NCBI GenBank assembly: GCA_020634435.1
Contig: JACKBS010000009.1
Location: forward strand, 248,001-312,000
DNA: 64,000 nt
Direction: 5' to 3'
From: Ardenticatenaceae bacterium
Lineage (GTDB): Bacteria > Chloroflexota > Anaerolineae > Promineifilales > Promineifilaceae
Shown here: positions 1 through 8,471 of the stretch, in pieces
How the letters are laid out: each line of letters begins with the position of its first letter
How positions within the stretch are numbered: position 1 is the stretch's first letter
The notes under the pieces: model-generated
Database searches by the model: none
What the model was told of the DNA's origin: nothing
What the model saw: only the letters and a program-made list of their open reading frames with translations
Program-made: the position numbers and the translations under genes

Positions 1-132
1 TTGCCTGTGGCTTGGTCTCTGCCAGGGGCTCCAATTTCAGTTTGATGAACTTTCGGGTTTTGGCGTGGGTTGTTTTTCATAAGGAAGAAGATGAGGAGGG
101 AAACGGCCGTAACCCCCACACGCCATCCCTGA

Positions 133-1983
133 TTACGGACAAGACGCGCTCTTCACAGCAAAAATATCGGCAAATGCGTCAGGTGGTATGCGACTACTTC
201 GAAAGCCAAAATAGGCCTTGTTGTCAATCATGATGCAGCCCTGCACCGTGTAGCTGGTTCCCTCAGCTAAATTCTCAAACTGAAAAAATCCATTTTCGTC
301 GCTGTAGGTGACGGCCACGACCTTGCCTGTCGCTTCTTCAATGGCGGAAAGGCGCATGCGCTCTTGGGGGAGGAAGTTGCCGCTCAACATGGCGCGCGCT
401 ACGCCGCTGATGGTTGAACTGCCGGTCGGGAGAGGCGTGTAGTCGGGCGTCATTGCTGGCTCTGAGATGGTGATTTCAAAGGGGGCCGATAGGTTGTTGG
501 TTTCGTCTGTTTCGGCCACGTGGTTTAGCGAATCAACAAAAGCAGTCACTTGATGATCGCCAATAAAGTTTGCCAGACCGATGGTGGAGGTGATGGTTAG
601 GGTTATTGTGCTGCCACCGCTGAGGCCGGAAACGGCCGTATACGAATCCTCACTATGCACTGGTGTCGGATCAAACAGCAAATCCACAAAAAAGAGGGTG
701 TTGATATCAACATCACCTGTGTTGGTAATGGGAACCTCAAAAGCGAGCGGCTGGTACACAATGATGGGCGGTGTGCTAATTAATTGTGGCTGTCCTACTA
801 CCAGATCGACCGCTTGCGGCACAGGCGTATTGGTGGGTACGGGGGTATTGGTGGGTAAATTTTCGCAAGGGATAGCCACATAAAGCGAAGCTGTAGGGCC
901 ACCAATGCCTGACTGGGCTGAAACAAGATAAACCCCGTTAGCTAGCCCGTTGAATGTCCAGTTCATAGAGAAGGAGCCGGAATGCTGATTCGCCTGAAAT
1001 ACAACTTGTGCTATTCCGTTCCAAAAAAGCGTTAGCGATTGGTCTGTTGGCCAATTATATCCTTGCAAGTTGAACTCAATACTTGGCCCTGGTCCGCAGT
1101 TTGGCACGGCAACGAGGTACGGTTCGTTAGGTGTGCTTGTTGAGGTTGGAGTGCTAGTAGGTAGAATGCCACAAGGAATGTGAATCTGTGTTGAAGCAGT
1201 TGCCCCGCCTGTACCTGATAGTGCACTGACTGTGTAAATGCCATTAGCTAGCCCGCTAAAGGTCCAGGTTGTGCTAAAACTGCCTGTGTGCTGTCCCGCC
1301 TGCCACACTGTTTGTGGTACACCTTCCCAAGACAGCGTCACCGATTGATCAATTGGCCAGTTGAAGCCTTGCAACGTGAATTGAATGTCTGGTCCGGGGC
1401 CGCAATTTGGAACGGCCACGATGTACGGTTCAGTGGGCGTGCTTGACGGCGTTACCGTTGGCATGCCGAATACGACGATTGTGTCGTTGTTGTCTGGATT
1501 TTCCAGGTCCACGGCGAGCAGTATTTGACCTGTGTTTGTAATGTTGAGCGGTGGTGAGAGTGTGATAGAGGCAAACCCTGCACAGGCGTGGCCAGCAACC
1601 GGACCCGTCAATATGCCACTCCCTAACACCGTGTTACCATCCGAAAGATTGATGATGGTCACTTCAGTTCCCACATCGCCAGTAATGTCCACCGCACCTT
1701 CACCCGCGTAAACCTGGCTGTCAAACATAATGTCACATGGCGGTAAAGGTGTATTCGTACTTGTAGCGGTTGCTGTGGAAGTTGGCGTGGCTGTAACCTC
1801 TGTGCCGGGGTCTGGCGTGCCATCCGCATCGCGAAAGATGACAGGTAAGTATTGAAAATGATCGGATTCTGCTGATTCATCTGCCTGGAGAAACAAGGGC
1901 AGAGAACTAACTGTTCCCACTAACAAAATAAGAATGACGATGAATACGGCCGTTTTTCCAATTCGCAGTTTTTGCAGTAACAT
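133..1983 (-). CDS. secreted/anchored Thr-Pro-linker repeat protein with CARDB-like domain
   Basis: A predicted extracytoplasmic protein of about 616 residues. The chosen ATG (complement of 1981-1983) follows a strong GGGGGG-type ribosome site about five bases upstream; a longer reading extends to 2037 but lacks one. The N-terminus has a basic start, then a hydrophobic stretch (IVILILLVG), a signal peptide or anchor. Then come a Thr/Pro-rich linker, a beta domain, and two closely similar modules of about 90 residues, each opening with VAVPNCGPGP and ending in IPC. They are separated by TPTSTSTP-type linkers. A CARDB-like domain follows (about 400-520), then a carboxypeptidase-regulatory/SpaA-like beta domain at the C-terminus (GVARAMLSG to the final SASCP). 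No enzyme motif is visible; a structural or adhesive surface role is inferred. It is transcribed away from the E1 gene next door. Confidence 0.75.
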   Translation of the reverse strand: MLLQKLRIGKTAVFIVILILLVGTVSSLPLFLQADESAESDHFQYLPVIFRDADGTPDPGTEVTATPTSTATATSTNTPLPPCDIMFDSQVYAGEGAVDITGDVGTEVTIINLSDGNTVLGSGILTGPVAGHACAGFASITLSPPLNITNTGQILLAVDLENPDNNDTIVVFGMPTVTPSSTPTEPYIVAVPNCGPGPDIQFTLQGFNWPIDQSVTLSWEGVPQTVWQAGQHTGSFSTTWTFSGLANGIYTVSALSGTGGATASTQIHIPCGILPTSTPTSTSTPNEPYLVAVPNCGPGPSIEFNLQGYNWPTDQSLTLFWNGIAQVVFQANQHSGSFSMNWTFNGLANGVYLVSAQSGIGGPTASLYVAIPCENLPTNTPVPTNTPVPQAVDLVVGQPQLISTPPIIVYQPLAFEVPITNTGDVDINTLFFVDLLFDPTPVHSEDSYTAVSGLSGGSTITLTITSTIGLANFIGDHQVTAFVDSLNHVAETDETNNLSAPFEITISEPAMTPDYTPLPTGSSTISGVARAMLSGNFLPQERMRLSAIEEATGKVVAVTYSDENGFFQFENLAEGTSYTVQGCIMIDNKAYFGFRSSRIPPDAFADIFAVKSASCP

Positions 1984-2049
1984 TGTGCCCCCTAGCATAG
2001 CTGTAACGAGAGAAAACTCCCGCAAATCATACCACATGGAGCGTTAAGA

Positions 2050-4107
2050 TTGGACTTACATCCCGCATTTGATTGGCAAGAAGTCGCCCGGCTGGCCCTG
2101 GCCTCCCGTATTTTGGACGAACTAGAAGAAAATGAGCTTACGCCGCAAGGATTGGTGACCTACCAATTTTCGGCGCGAGGGCATGAATTGGGGCAGCTTT
2201 TGGTGAGCCAACTGCTGGATCGGCCGTATGATGCCGCCAGCGTTTATTACCGCTCACGGCCGTTTATGCTTGGTTCGGGTTTGACGCTGGTCGAGGCGCT
2301 GGCTTCCGACATGGCGCGGACAGGCAGCATTACCGGTGGGCGGGATGTGGGTGTCGTGTTTAGCTTGCCCCGGCGCAAGCGCGCCCTGGTGCTGCCGATG
2401 GCCGCCGATGTGGGTTCCCAATTTACCCCGGCGGCGGGCTGGGCCCAGGCGATCCGTTATCACAAAGAGACGCTGAAAACGGCCGCTGCCGAAGACAGCA
2501 TCGCCGTGGTGTTTGGCGGCGACGGCGCGGTGGCCACCAACGGCTTTTGGAGCGCCCTGACGATGGCCACGACGCTGGAGCTGCCGTTGCTTTTTGTGAT
2601 CGAAGACAACAGCTACGCTATCTCCGTCAAAGGCCCAGCCCAGACGCCGGGCAGCAACATTGCCGCCAATCTGGCCTCGTTCCACAACCTCACCATCTGG
2701 GACGGCAGCGGCACGCACCCGGCAGAAACGGCCGAATTGGTGCATACGGCCGTTCGTGAAGTGCGCGCGGGTAACGGCCCTGGTCTGCTGCGGCTGACGG
2801 TGCCACGTTTGTCGGGCCATTCCAGTGTGGACAACCAGGCGTACAAAACGGAAGCGGAGCGCAAGGCGGAGTGGCAGCAGGACCCCATCACCCATTTGCA
2901 TGATTACCTGGTGCCCGCCTTGATGCGTGAAAACGAGTGGGAAAATTTGCGCAACCAGGTGAAGCGTGACGTGGCCCGCGCCCGTGATGAGGCAATGAAG
3001 CAGCCCCATGCCGACCCGAACACGGTGACCCAGTTTATCTATTCCACGCCGGAATGGCCGCAGGAAGTGGGCGGTTTGCTGGCGGAGGGGATTGAGCTGC
3101 CGGGCGGAACGGCCGTACCGCATGCCCCCGATCCGCGCCGCATCAACATGATTGAAGCGGTCCGGCGCACGCTGGACGTGGAGCTGGCGCTTAATCCGCG
3201 TGTTTTGCTCTTTGGCGAAGATGTTGGGCACAAAGGGGGTGTTCATGCTGCCACGCTTGGGCTGCAAAGCAAGTACGGTGACGATCGCGTTTTCGACACC
3301 AGCCTGAACGAGGAAGGCATCATTGGCCGCTCGGTGGGGATGGCCTACGCGGGGCTGGTGCCGGTGCCCGAAATCCAGTTTCGCAAATATGCCGACCCGG
3401 CAACCGAGTCGATTAACAACTGTGGCACGGTGCGCTGGCGGACAAACGGCCGTTTTGCCGCCCCCATCGTCATTCGTATTCCCGGCGGTTACCGCAAGAT
3501 TGGCGATCCCTGGCACAGCGTTACCAGCGAAGTGACCTTTGTCCACCAGCCAGGACTGCTTTTTGCCGCCCCTTCCAACGCTGAGGACGCGGTGGGTCTG
3601 CTGCGCACCGCGCTGCGCGGCAATGATCCGGTCATCTTTTTTGAACATCGGGCCATGCTGGATGCGGGCTGGGCGCGACGGCCGTATCCCGGCGACGACT
3701 ATCTGCTTCCCTTTGGCCAGGGCAAAATTACCACTGAAGGAAATGACTTGACAATCGTCACCTGGGGTGCAATGGTCGAGCGCTGCGAATTGGCCGCGCA
3801 GGGCGTGGCTGGCAGCATCGAGATTATCGACCTGCGCACGCTGGTGCCGTGGGACAAAGCGCTGGTGCTCCGCTCCGTGCAGAAAACCTCCCGCTGCCTC
3901 ATCGTGCATGAAGATATCGGGCTGGGGGGCTTTGGCGCTGAAATAGCGGCTACCGTCGTCGCCGAAGCGTTCCTGGATTTGGACGCGCCGGTGCAGCGGG
4001 TTACCGCGCCCTCAACCCCCGTGCCGTTCAGTACCCAGCTCATGGATGGCGTTGTGCCAACGGTCGATTTGATTCGGCAGAAAATTGAGGATTTGCTGGC
4101 TTTTTAA
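2050..4107 (+). CDS. 2-oxoacid dehydrogenase E1, alpha-beta fusion
   Basis: Thiamine-diphosphate E1 of a pyruvate or branched-chain 2-oxoacid dehydrogenase complex, catalysing decarboxylation and transfer of the acyl group to E2 lipoyl. Residues 1 to about 330 are the alpha subunit, with the ThDP signature GGDGAVATNG near 156 and the closing EDNSYAI near 185. From about 363 (RRINMIEAVRRT) it is the transketolase-like beta subunit, with GEDVGHKGGV and the C-terminal transketolase domain. In most bacteria alpha and beta are separate genes; the fused form at 685 residues is complete. The start is TTG, supported by GGAG eight bases upstream. E2 and E3 are not in the window, so substrate choice cannot be read from context. 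The branched-chain class is slightly favoured, with low certainty. Confidence 0.9.
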   Translation: MDLHPAFDWQEVARLALASRILDELEENELTPQGLVTYQFSARGHELGQLLVSQLLDRPYDAASVYYRSRPFMLGSGLTLVEALASDMARTGSITGGRDVGVVFSLPRRKRALVLPMAADVGSQFTPAAGWAQAIRYHKETLKTAAAEDSIAVVFGGDGAVATNGFWSALTMATTLELPLLFVIEDNSYAISVKGPAQTPGSNIAANLASFHNLTIWDGSGTHPAETAELVHTAVREVRAGNGPGLLRLTVPRLSGHSSVDNQAYKTEAERKAEWQQDPITHLHDYLVPALMRENEWENLRNQVKRDVARARDEAMKQPHADPNTVTQFIYSTPEWPQEVGGLLAEGIELPGGTAVPHAPDPRRINMIEAVRRTLDVELALNPRVLLFGEDVGHKGGVHAATLGLQSKYGDDRVFDTSLNEEGIIGRSVGMAYAGLVPVPEIQFRKYADPATESINNCGTVRWRTNGRFAAPIVIRIPGGYRKIGDPWHSVTSEVTFVHQPGLLFAAPSNAEDAVGLLRTALRGNDPVIFFEHRAMLDAGWARRPYPGDDYLLPFGQGKITTEGNDLTIVTWGAMVERCELAAQGVAGSIEIIDLRTLVPWDKALVLRSVQKTSRCLIVHEDIGLGGFGAEIAATVVAEAFLDLDAPVQRVTAPSTPVPFSTQLMDGVVPTVDLIRQKIEDLLAF

Positions 4108-4125
4108 GCGCTTTGAGGGGAGTGT

Positions 4126-4869
4126 ATGATTCAGGACACAATTTACGCCAGAGCAAGAGAGAAAATTGCTCCGTTTGAGTTTGATGAATCTGTCGTGGCG
4201 GTTTTTCCCGACATGATTGAGCGGTCGGTGCCCGGCTACACGCTGCTGCTGCCGCTCATCGGGCAAATTGCCAGCCGCTATGCCCAGCCGCACAGCCGCT
4301 GCTACGACTTGGGCTGCTCGTTGGGCGCGGTGACGTTGGCTCTGCGCCAGCAGATTCAACAGGAGGGGTGCCGGATTACGGCCGTTGATAACTCCCCTGC
4401 CATGATTGAAAAGTGTGCGGAAATAATCGGCCGTTCTGGCCCCGGCTTGCCCGTTGATTTGGTGGAAGCCGACATTGGTCATATCCCCATCAGCAATGCC
4501 TCGGTGGTGGTGTTGAACTTTACCTTCCAGTTTGTGCCGCCTGCCCAGCGGGACGACCTCATCCAGCGCATTTATGCTGGTTTGCGCCCTGGCGGGGTAC
4601 TCATTTTGTCGGAGAAGGTTGTTTTTGAGCCAGCCGAATGGGATGCTTTGCTGGTAACATTGCACCACGACTTCAAGCGGGCCAACGGTTACAGTGACCT
4701 GGAGATTAGTCAGAAGCGCACCGCCCTGGAAAATGTGCTTATTTCCGAGACGGTACCGCAGCATCAGGCACGCCTGCGTCGCGCTGGCTTTACCTCCGCT
4801 GATTTGTGGTTTCAGGCGTTTAACTTTGTTTCGCTGCTGGCGGTGAAAAGTAATCAGGTAATTGAGTAA
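4126..4869 (+). CDS. cmoA: carboxy-S-adenosyl-L-methionine synthase CmoA
   Basis: Converts S-adenosylmethionine and prephenate to carboxy-SAM, the donor used by CmoB in making 5-oxyacetyluridine at tRNA position 34. The protein (247 aa) has the family hallmarks: FDESVVAVFPDMIERSVPGY near the N-terminus and the SAM-binding loop YDLGCSLGA at about 60-68, where classical methyltransferases have a Gly-rich DxGxGxG. It ends two bases before cmoB, so the two are almost certainly co-transcribed. The last codons (SNQVIE, stop) are written in the GGTAATTGAGTAATTG interspersed repeat, so the C-terminal tail may have been replaced by repeat insertion. The assignment is firm from motif and neighbour. Confidence 0.93.
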   Translation: MIQDTIYARAREKIAPFEFDESVVAVFPDMIERSVPGYTLLLPLIGQIASRYAQPHSRCYDLGCSLGAVTLALRQQIQQEGCRITAVDNSPAMIEKCAEIIGRSGPGLPVDLVEADIGHIPISNASVVVLNFTFQFVPPAQRDDLIQRIYAGLRPGGVLILSEKVVFEPAEWDALLVTLHHDFKRANGYSDLEISQKRTALENVLISETVPQHQARLRRAGFTSADLWFQAFNFVSLLAVKSNQVIE

Positions 4870-4917
4870 TTGTGCTGCTGGATCAATTACCAATCACTCA
4901 GTTACAAATTCCACGCG
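4851..4917. repeat. AATTACC-type interspersed repeat at cmoA/cmoB junction
   Basis: TAATCAGGTAATTGAGTAATTG is followed, about ten bases on, by CAATTACCAATCACTCAGTTAC, an imperfect inverted arrangement of the same word. The same word family occurs at 8406-8460, 15554-15600 and 29468-29538. Here it overlaps coding sequence on both sides of the junction. Confidence 0.7.
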
Positions 4918-5906
4918 GAAAGCCTAATTTGGTCACCTACGAACTGCTTTTTACCTTGTTGCAAGATTATCCGCTGTTGGCCGGTTGGTTAGAACATCTG
5001 CCAGGGCAGGTGGCGGCGGCGCTGGATGAGGGGAAACACGGCCGTTTCCCCCAATGGCGCGATCTTCTCAACAATCTTCCCCAGATTCGCCCATCCTCTG
5101 TGAATTTGCGTGATGGTGTCATCGTGGGCCAGCCGGGTGAACTGCCGCCGGAGCAGTTGGCCCAGCTGGAAGACCAACTGCGGCAGCTGCATCCTTGGCG
5201 CAAGGGGCCGTTTCACCTCTTTGGCTTGCACATCGACACAGAATGGCGCTCGGATTGGAAGTGGGATCGGGTGCAAGCGGGGATTGCGGAGCTAGACGGC
5301 CGTCTCATTCTCGACGTGGGCTGTGGCAATGGCTACTACGGCTGGCGTATGGTGGGCCAGGATGCCCGATTGGTCGTTGGACTGGACCCATTTTTGCTGT
5401 ACGTGGCCCAATACCAGGCCATCCGGCACTTTGTTGGCAAGGACGTGCCCAATTTTGTGCTGCCTCTGGGCGTAGAAGCATTGCCCGAAAATTTAGCGGC
5501 ATTTGACACCGTTTTTTCAATGGGTGTGCTCTACCATCGGCGCAATCCGCTGGCCCATCTACAAACTTTGCTCGGCTGCTTGCGCCCTGGCGGCGAACTG
5601 GTGCTGGAAACGCTCATCGTGGATGGTGCTGAGGGGGATGTCCTGGTGCCGCAGGATCGCTACGCCCAAATGCGCAATGTGCATGTCATTCCATCGGTAC
5701 ACACCCTGTTGGGCTGGCTGCGCCAATGTGGTTTTGTGGCGGCGAAGGTGCTGGATGTGACGCCCACAACGGTTGCCGAGCAGCGTTCAACGGAGTGGAT
5801 GACGTACAATTCGTTACCAGATTTTTTGGATAAAGCGGATGCCAGCCGGACGGTAGAAGGGTATCCGGCTCCGGTGCGCGCGGTTGTGGTGGCGAAACGG
5901 CCGTAA
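4872..5906 (+). CDS. cmoB: tRNA U34 carboxymethyltransferase CmoB
   Basis: Transfers the carboxymethyl group of carboxy-SAM to 5-hydroxyuridine-34 of tRNAs reading four-codon boxes. Its 344 residues include the family block GPFHLFGLHIDTEWRSDWKW and the SAM site LDVGCGNGYYGWRM at about 147-160, then GVLYHRRNPLAHL and a C-terminal WMTYNSL block. The GTG start lies two bases after the cmoA stop. The N-terminal segment (LLDQLPITQLQI) is partly encoded by the AATTACC repeat that straddles the gene junction, so the true start could be further inside. CmoA and CmoB are best known from gammaproteobacteria. Confidence 0.92.
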   Translation: MLLDQLPITQLQIPRGKPNLVTYELLFTLLQDYPLLAGWLEHLPGQVAAALDEGKHGRFPQWRDLLNNLPQIRPSSVNLRDGVIVGQPGELPPEQLAQLEDQLRQLHPWRKGPFHLFGLHIDTEWRSDWKWDRVQAGIAELDGRLILDVGCGNGYYGWRMVGQDARLVVGLDPFLLYVAQYQAIRHFVGKDVPNFVLPLGVEALPENLAAFDTVFSMGVLYHRRNPLAHLQTLLGCLRPGGELVLETLIVDGAEGDVLVPQDRYAQMRNVHVIPSVHTLLGWLRQCGFVAAKVLDVTPTTVAEQRSTEWMTYNSLPDFLDKADASRTVEGYPAPVRAVVVAKRP

Positions 5907-5925
5907 CTCCAATGACTGGCCACCC

Positions 5926-6297
5926 TTATTTTGCAATGTATTCCACGCCTTCCATACCCTCAAAATCAGCATCCTGGGTCCATAGAGTGGCTTTACTGGT
6001 GCGTGCCGTGGCCAGGATGATACTGTCAGCCATAGCGAGCTTGCTGGTGCTAGATATTTGTGCTGCGTTGATAGCAATTTCCTGCGTTAACTCAACTTTG
6101 GTTCCTAGAGACATGATTCCAACCGCTTGCAGTGCGTCTTCTTCGCCACGCTGGATTAGTATGCGCTTAAACACTTCATACATACATATTGTGGGGACGA
6201 GCAGACTGTTTGTTGCTTGAATGATCGGTGCGAACTGCACTGCATTTGCGTCGTTGGCAAAATACGCTAGCCAACCAGAAGAATCGACGACATTCAT
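5926..6297 (-). CDS. PIN-domain toxin, VapC type
   Basis: A 123-residue PIN-domain ribonuclease, the toxin of a type II toxin-antitoxin pair. VapC toxins cleave structured RNA, usually tRNA or rRNA, with Mg2+. The acidic active-site residues are all visible: D5 (NVVDSSGWLAYF), E41 (MYEVFKR), D91 (AMADSIILATA) and D109/D111 (TQDADFE). Its ATG overlaps the antitoxin stop in an ATGA junction, the usual coupled arrangement. Nothing looks truncated, so the pair is probably functional. The RNA target cannot be predicted from the sequence. Confidence 0.93.
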   Translation of the reverse strand: MNVVDSSGWLAYFANDANAVQFAPIIQATNSLLVPTICMYEVFKRILIQRGEEDALQAVGIMSLGTKVELTQEIAINAAQISSTSKLAMADSIILATARTSKATLWTQDADFEGMEGVEYIAK

Positions 6298-6506
6298 AAT
6301 TCCCGGTCTGCCTTTTCTCTTTGTGGATCAGTGTCAATTCCTTCGAATATGCCCATCGCTTTTTCAATGGAGGGGACGATCACAACCCGCAAGGAGTGAT
6401 CATAAGGGATGAATATGATTTTATTGCCAGGTTTAAGATTAAATTGCTCTCGTATTTGGCGTGGAATTACAACTTGATATTTAGACGAAATTGTTACGGC
6501 ATCCAT
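6294..6506 (-). CDS. AbrB/SpoVT-type antitoxin, VapB
   Basis: A 70-residue swapped-hairpin DNA-binding protein, paired with the PIN toxin directly downstream. The N-terminal half (VTISSKYQVVIPRQIRE then LKPGNKIIF) is the AbrB/MazE-like fold that binds the operon's own operator. The C-terminal tail (KAMGIFEGIDTD) is the kind of short segment that occupies the toxin active site. A GAGGAG ribosome site lies about six bases before the ATG. Such pairs autorepress from the promoter just upstream of the antitoxin, here within 6507-6714, although no clear operator palindrome was picked out. Confidence 0.9.
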   Translation of the reverse strand: MDAVTISSKYQVVIPRQIREQFNLKPGNKIIFIPYDHSLRVVIVPSIEKAMGIFEGIDTDPQREKADREL

Positions 6507-6714
6507 GTCTTACTCCTCTGTATCGAACGGAAAACGTAAAGCGATTGTAGCGTAAATTATTTACTTTCCGCAATATTTAGAGAAAGTTGATCTTACTTGC
6601 ACGGTTCAGAGGGATATAAACACACTAGAATATGGGTGCGTGTATCCGTATTTCATACATTCCAGTTGTGCAAAGACGTTCACCAAACCCGCAATCAAAA
6701 TCCTTGTTGCTAGC

Positions 6715-7776
6715 CTATGAACTTTGTGGCTCTAACTCCTCGATGGATTCTTCCACTTCTTTGTTTGTACGTTCCAGGCGGCGTAGGGCAAAAAAGCCCA
6801 GGATAAACGGCAGCCAGAAGGTGAAGCCCCGATAGGCCAGCGTAATCGTCGCGGCGCTTTCATCGGCAATGCCCAGCGAGGTCATGACGAGGATGAGGAT
6901 GCCTTCGACAAAGCCCAAGCCCCCTGGCGTTGGCGAAATGAGAAAGAAGAGGATGCCAATGCTGTAAGTGGCTACCAGCACACCCAAATTCATCTTCACG
7001 CCAAAGGCCATGGCCACAAAAAAGAGCATTAGCAGGTTTAATAATTCATTGAGAAGGGCGATGGCAAACGGCCGTAATGCTGGACCCCAACCCGCATGGC
7101 GAATCAGATACACCGTGTGCGTCAATTCATTGGCCAGTGCATCGGTTTGGGAGACGGTCAGGGGGACGGGGCGCTTGAGCCAGGTGGCAATATGGGCGGC
7201 CAGCCGTGTGAATTTGTGCAAAATGGCACTTAGCCAGTTGGGCGCCAGCCAGGCCATCGCCAAAATCGCCACCAGCAGCGCCGTAAAGCCAATCAAAATA
7301 AATGATTCGGCGACCTCAAACCATTGTAAATCTTGCACCAAAAAGAGGTGTACAAGCCCAATGAGCAGCACCAGAGTAAACGTGCTGTACCAGACAATCA
7401 GGTAAATGAGATTGGCCACCAGCACCGTACCCACGGCCAAATTGCGTCGCCGGGCATCCTGAATAAACGGTACCGCACCCGATAAGCCACCGCTGGGCGC
7501 GGCAACGCTCATAAAACGCGAGACCAGGAAAATGGCCGACAGTTTTTTTCGTTCCGGGGGCAAATGCAAAATGGCATAGATACTGCTGTACAATCGCCCC
7601 TGGTTTTGCACTGCCATGCCAAACAAAAAGACCACAACCAGCAGGTAATACCAAACGCCGCGTTGCAGCACAGCCACAATATCAACCAGCTGGCCGCGAT
7701 TTATATAAACAAATCGGGCAAATAAAACTGCCAAAACGGCATACAAAATGTGGCGCAATGTGAGCTTGAACTTCAC
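6715..7776 (-). CDS. flippase-like integral membrane protein (LPG-synthase TM / UPF0104 family)
   Basis: A 353-residue polytopic membrane protein, with about eight hydrophobic segments starting at residue 8 (LRHILYAVLAVLFARFVYI). The conserved family motif SPTPGGLGFVEG lies in the last third, and an N-terminal block SRFMSVAAPSGGLSG precedes the middle segments. These features place it with the lysylphosphatidylglycerol-synthase transmembrane domain and YbhN-like proteins. Those act as lipid flippases or as the membrane half of aminoacyl-lipid synthases. No soluble acyltransferase domain is attached, so lipid translocation is more likely than synthesis. It sits downstream of msrA on the same strand with a 27-base gap. 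Confidence 0.8.
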   Translation of the reverse strand: MKFKLTLRHILYAVLAVLFARFVYINRGQLVDIVAVLQRGVWYYLLVVVFLFGMAVQNQGRLYSSIYAILHLPPERKKLSAIFLVSRFMSVAAPSGGLSGAVPFIQDARRRNLAVGTVLVANLIYLIVWYSTFTLVLLIGLVHLFLVQDLQWFEVAESFILIGFTALLVAILAMAWLAPNWLSAILHKFTRLAAHIATWLKRPVPLTVSQTDALANELTHTVYLIRHAGWGPALRPFAIALLNELLNLLMLFFVAMAFGVKMNLGVLVATYSIGILFFLISPTPGGLGFVEGILILVMTSLGIADESAATITLAYRGFTFWLPFILGFFALRRLERTNKEVEESIEELEPQSS

Positions 7777-7803
7777 GGCACGGCTTCCCCTTACCTCAAC
7801 GGC

Positions 7804-8355
7804 TTATTTTTGCAGGTGGTTGAATCGTTGCCGGAATTTTGCCACTTTGGGGGCCACCACCACACGACAGTAGCCTTGCCCTGGATTATTGACATAATAA
7901 TTTTGGTGATAATCTTCGGCGACATAAAATGTTTCAAACGGGACTACTTCTGTGACGATGGGATTATCCCAGATGTGCGCGTCGTTGAGTTCCTTGATGA
8001 GGGATACGGCCGTTTCTCGCTGAGCCTCGTTGTGGTAAAAAATCACCGAGCGATATTGCGTGCCGACATCGGCTCCCTGGCGGTTGAGGGTGGTTGGGTC
8101 GTGGATGGTAAAAAAGACAGACAAAATTTCTTTTAGGGAGATGATTTCTGGGTTGAACTTGAGCTGGACAACTTCGGCATGCCCAGTGGTTTCGCCGCAC
8201 ACCTCGCGATAGGTGGGGTTGGCAACGTGCCCCCCAGAGTAGCCGGAAAGCACATCGGTGATGCCGCGCATTTCATCGTAAACCGCTTCCAGACACCAAA
8301 AACAACCACCACCCAGCGTAATCGTCTCTTCAGGCCCGTTGGTTTGGGTAGACAT
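7804..8355 (-). CDS. msrA: peptide-methionine (S)-S-oxide reductase MsrA
   Basis: Reduces methionine-S-sulfoxide, free or in proteins, back to methionine at the expense of thioredoxin. The catalytic cysteine is C18 in GGGCFWCLEAV. Further family blocks are GYSGGHVANPTY, HAEVVQLKFNP, DPTTLNRQGADVGTQYRS and the C-terminal NPGQGYCR with the likely resolving cysteine. Length (183 aa) is typical of a stand-alone MsrA without a fused MsrB. An AAGGAAGG ribosome site precedes the ATG. The gene follows pyrG on the same strand across a short repeat-bearing spacer. Confidence 0.96.
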   Translation of the reverse strand: MSTQTNGPEETITLGGGCFWCLEAVYDEMRGITDVLSGYSGGHVANPTYREVCGETTGHAEVVQLKFNPEIISLKEILSVFFTIHDPTTLNRQGADVGTQYRSVIFYHNEAQRETAVSLIKELNDAHIWDNPIVTEVVPFETFYVAEDYHQNYYVNNPGQGYCRVVVAPKVAKFRQRFNHLQK

Positions 8356-8405
8356 AGGATTCCTTCCTTCTCATCAGTTTTCTCTTCAGGAAGGGATTGT
8401 AACTG

Positions 8406-8460
8406 AGGAATTGGGTAATTGGGTAATTCTCCCCCAAAATTACCCAATTACTTACTTACT
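8406..8460. repeat. AATTACC-type inverted repeat downstream of pyrG
   Basis: GGAATTGGGTAATTGGGTAATT faces AAAATTACCCAATTAC across a short C-rich loop, giving a near-perfect inverted repeat. It lies just 3' of the pyrG stop (minus strand) and upstream of msrA, and belongs to the same word family as 4851, 15554 and 29468. Confidence 0.8.
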
Positions 8461-8471
8461 AGCTGCATTCT

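Noticed and set aside
12..233. Small plus-strand frame at the window edge
   Set aside because: Antisense to the 3' end of the secreted repeat protein; no ribosome site.
2254..3909. 551-codon open frame antisense to the E1 gene
   Set aside because: Antisense shadow of a gene with full TPP-enzyme motifs; no ribosome site and biased composition (Arg, His, Gln-rich).
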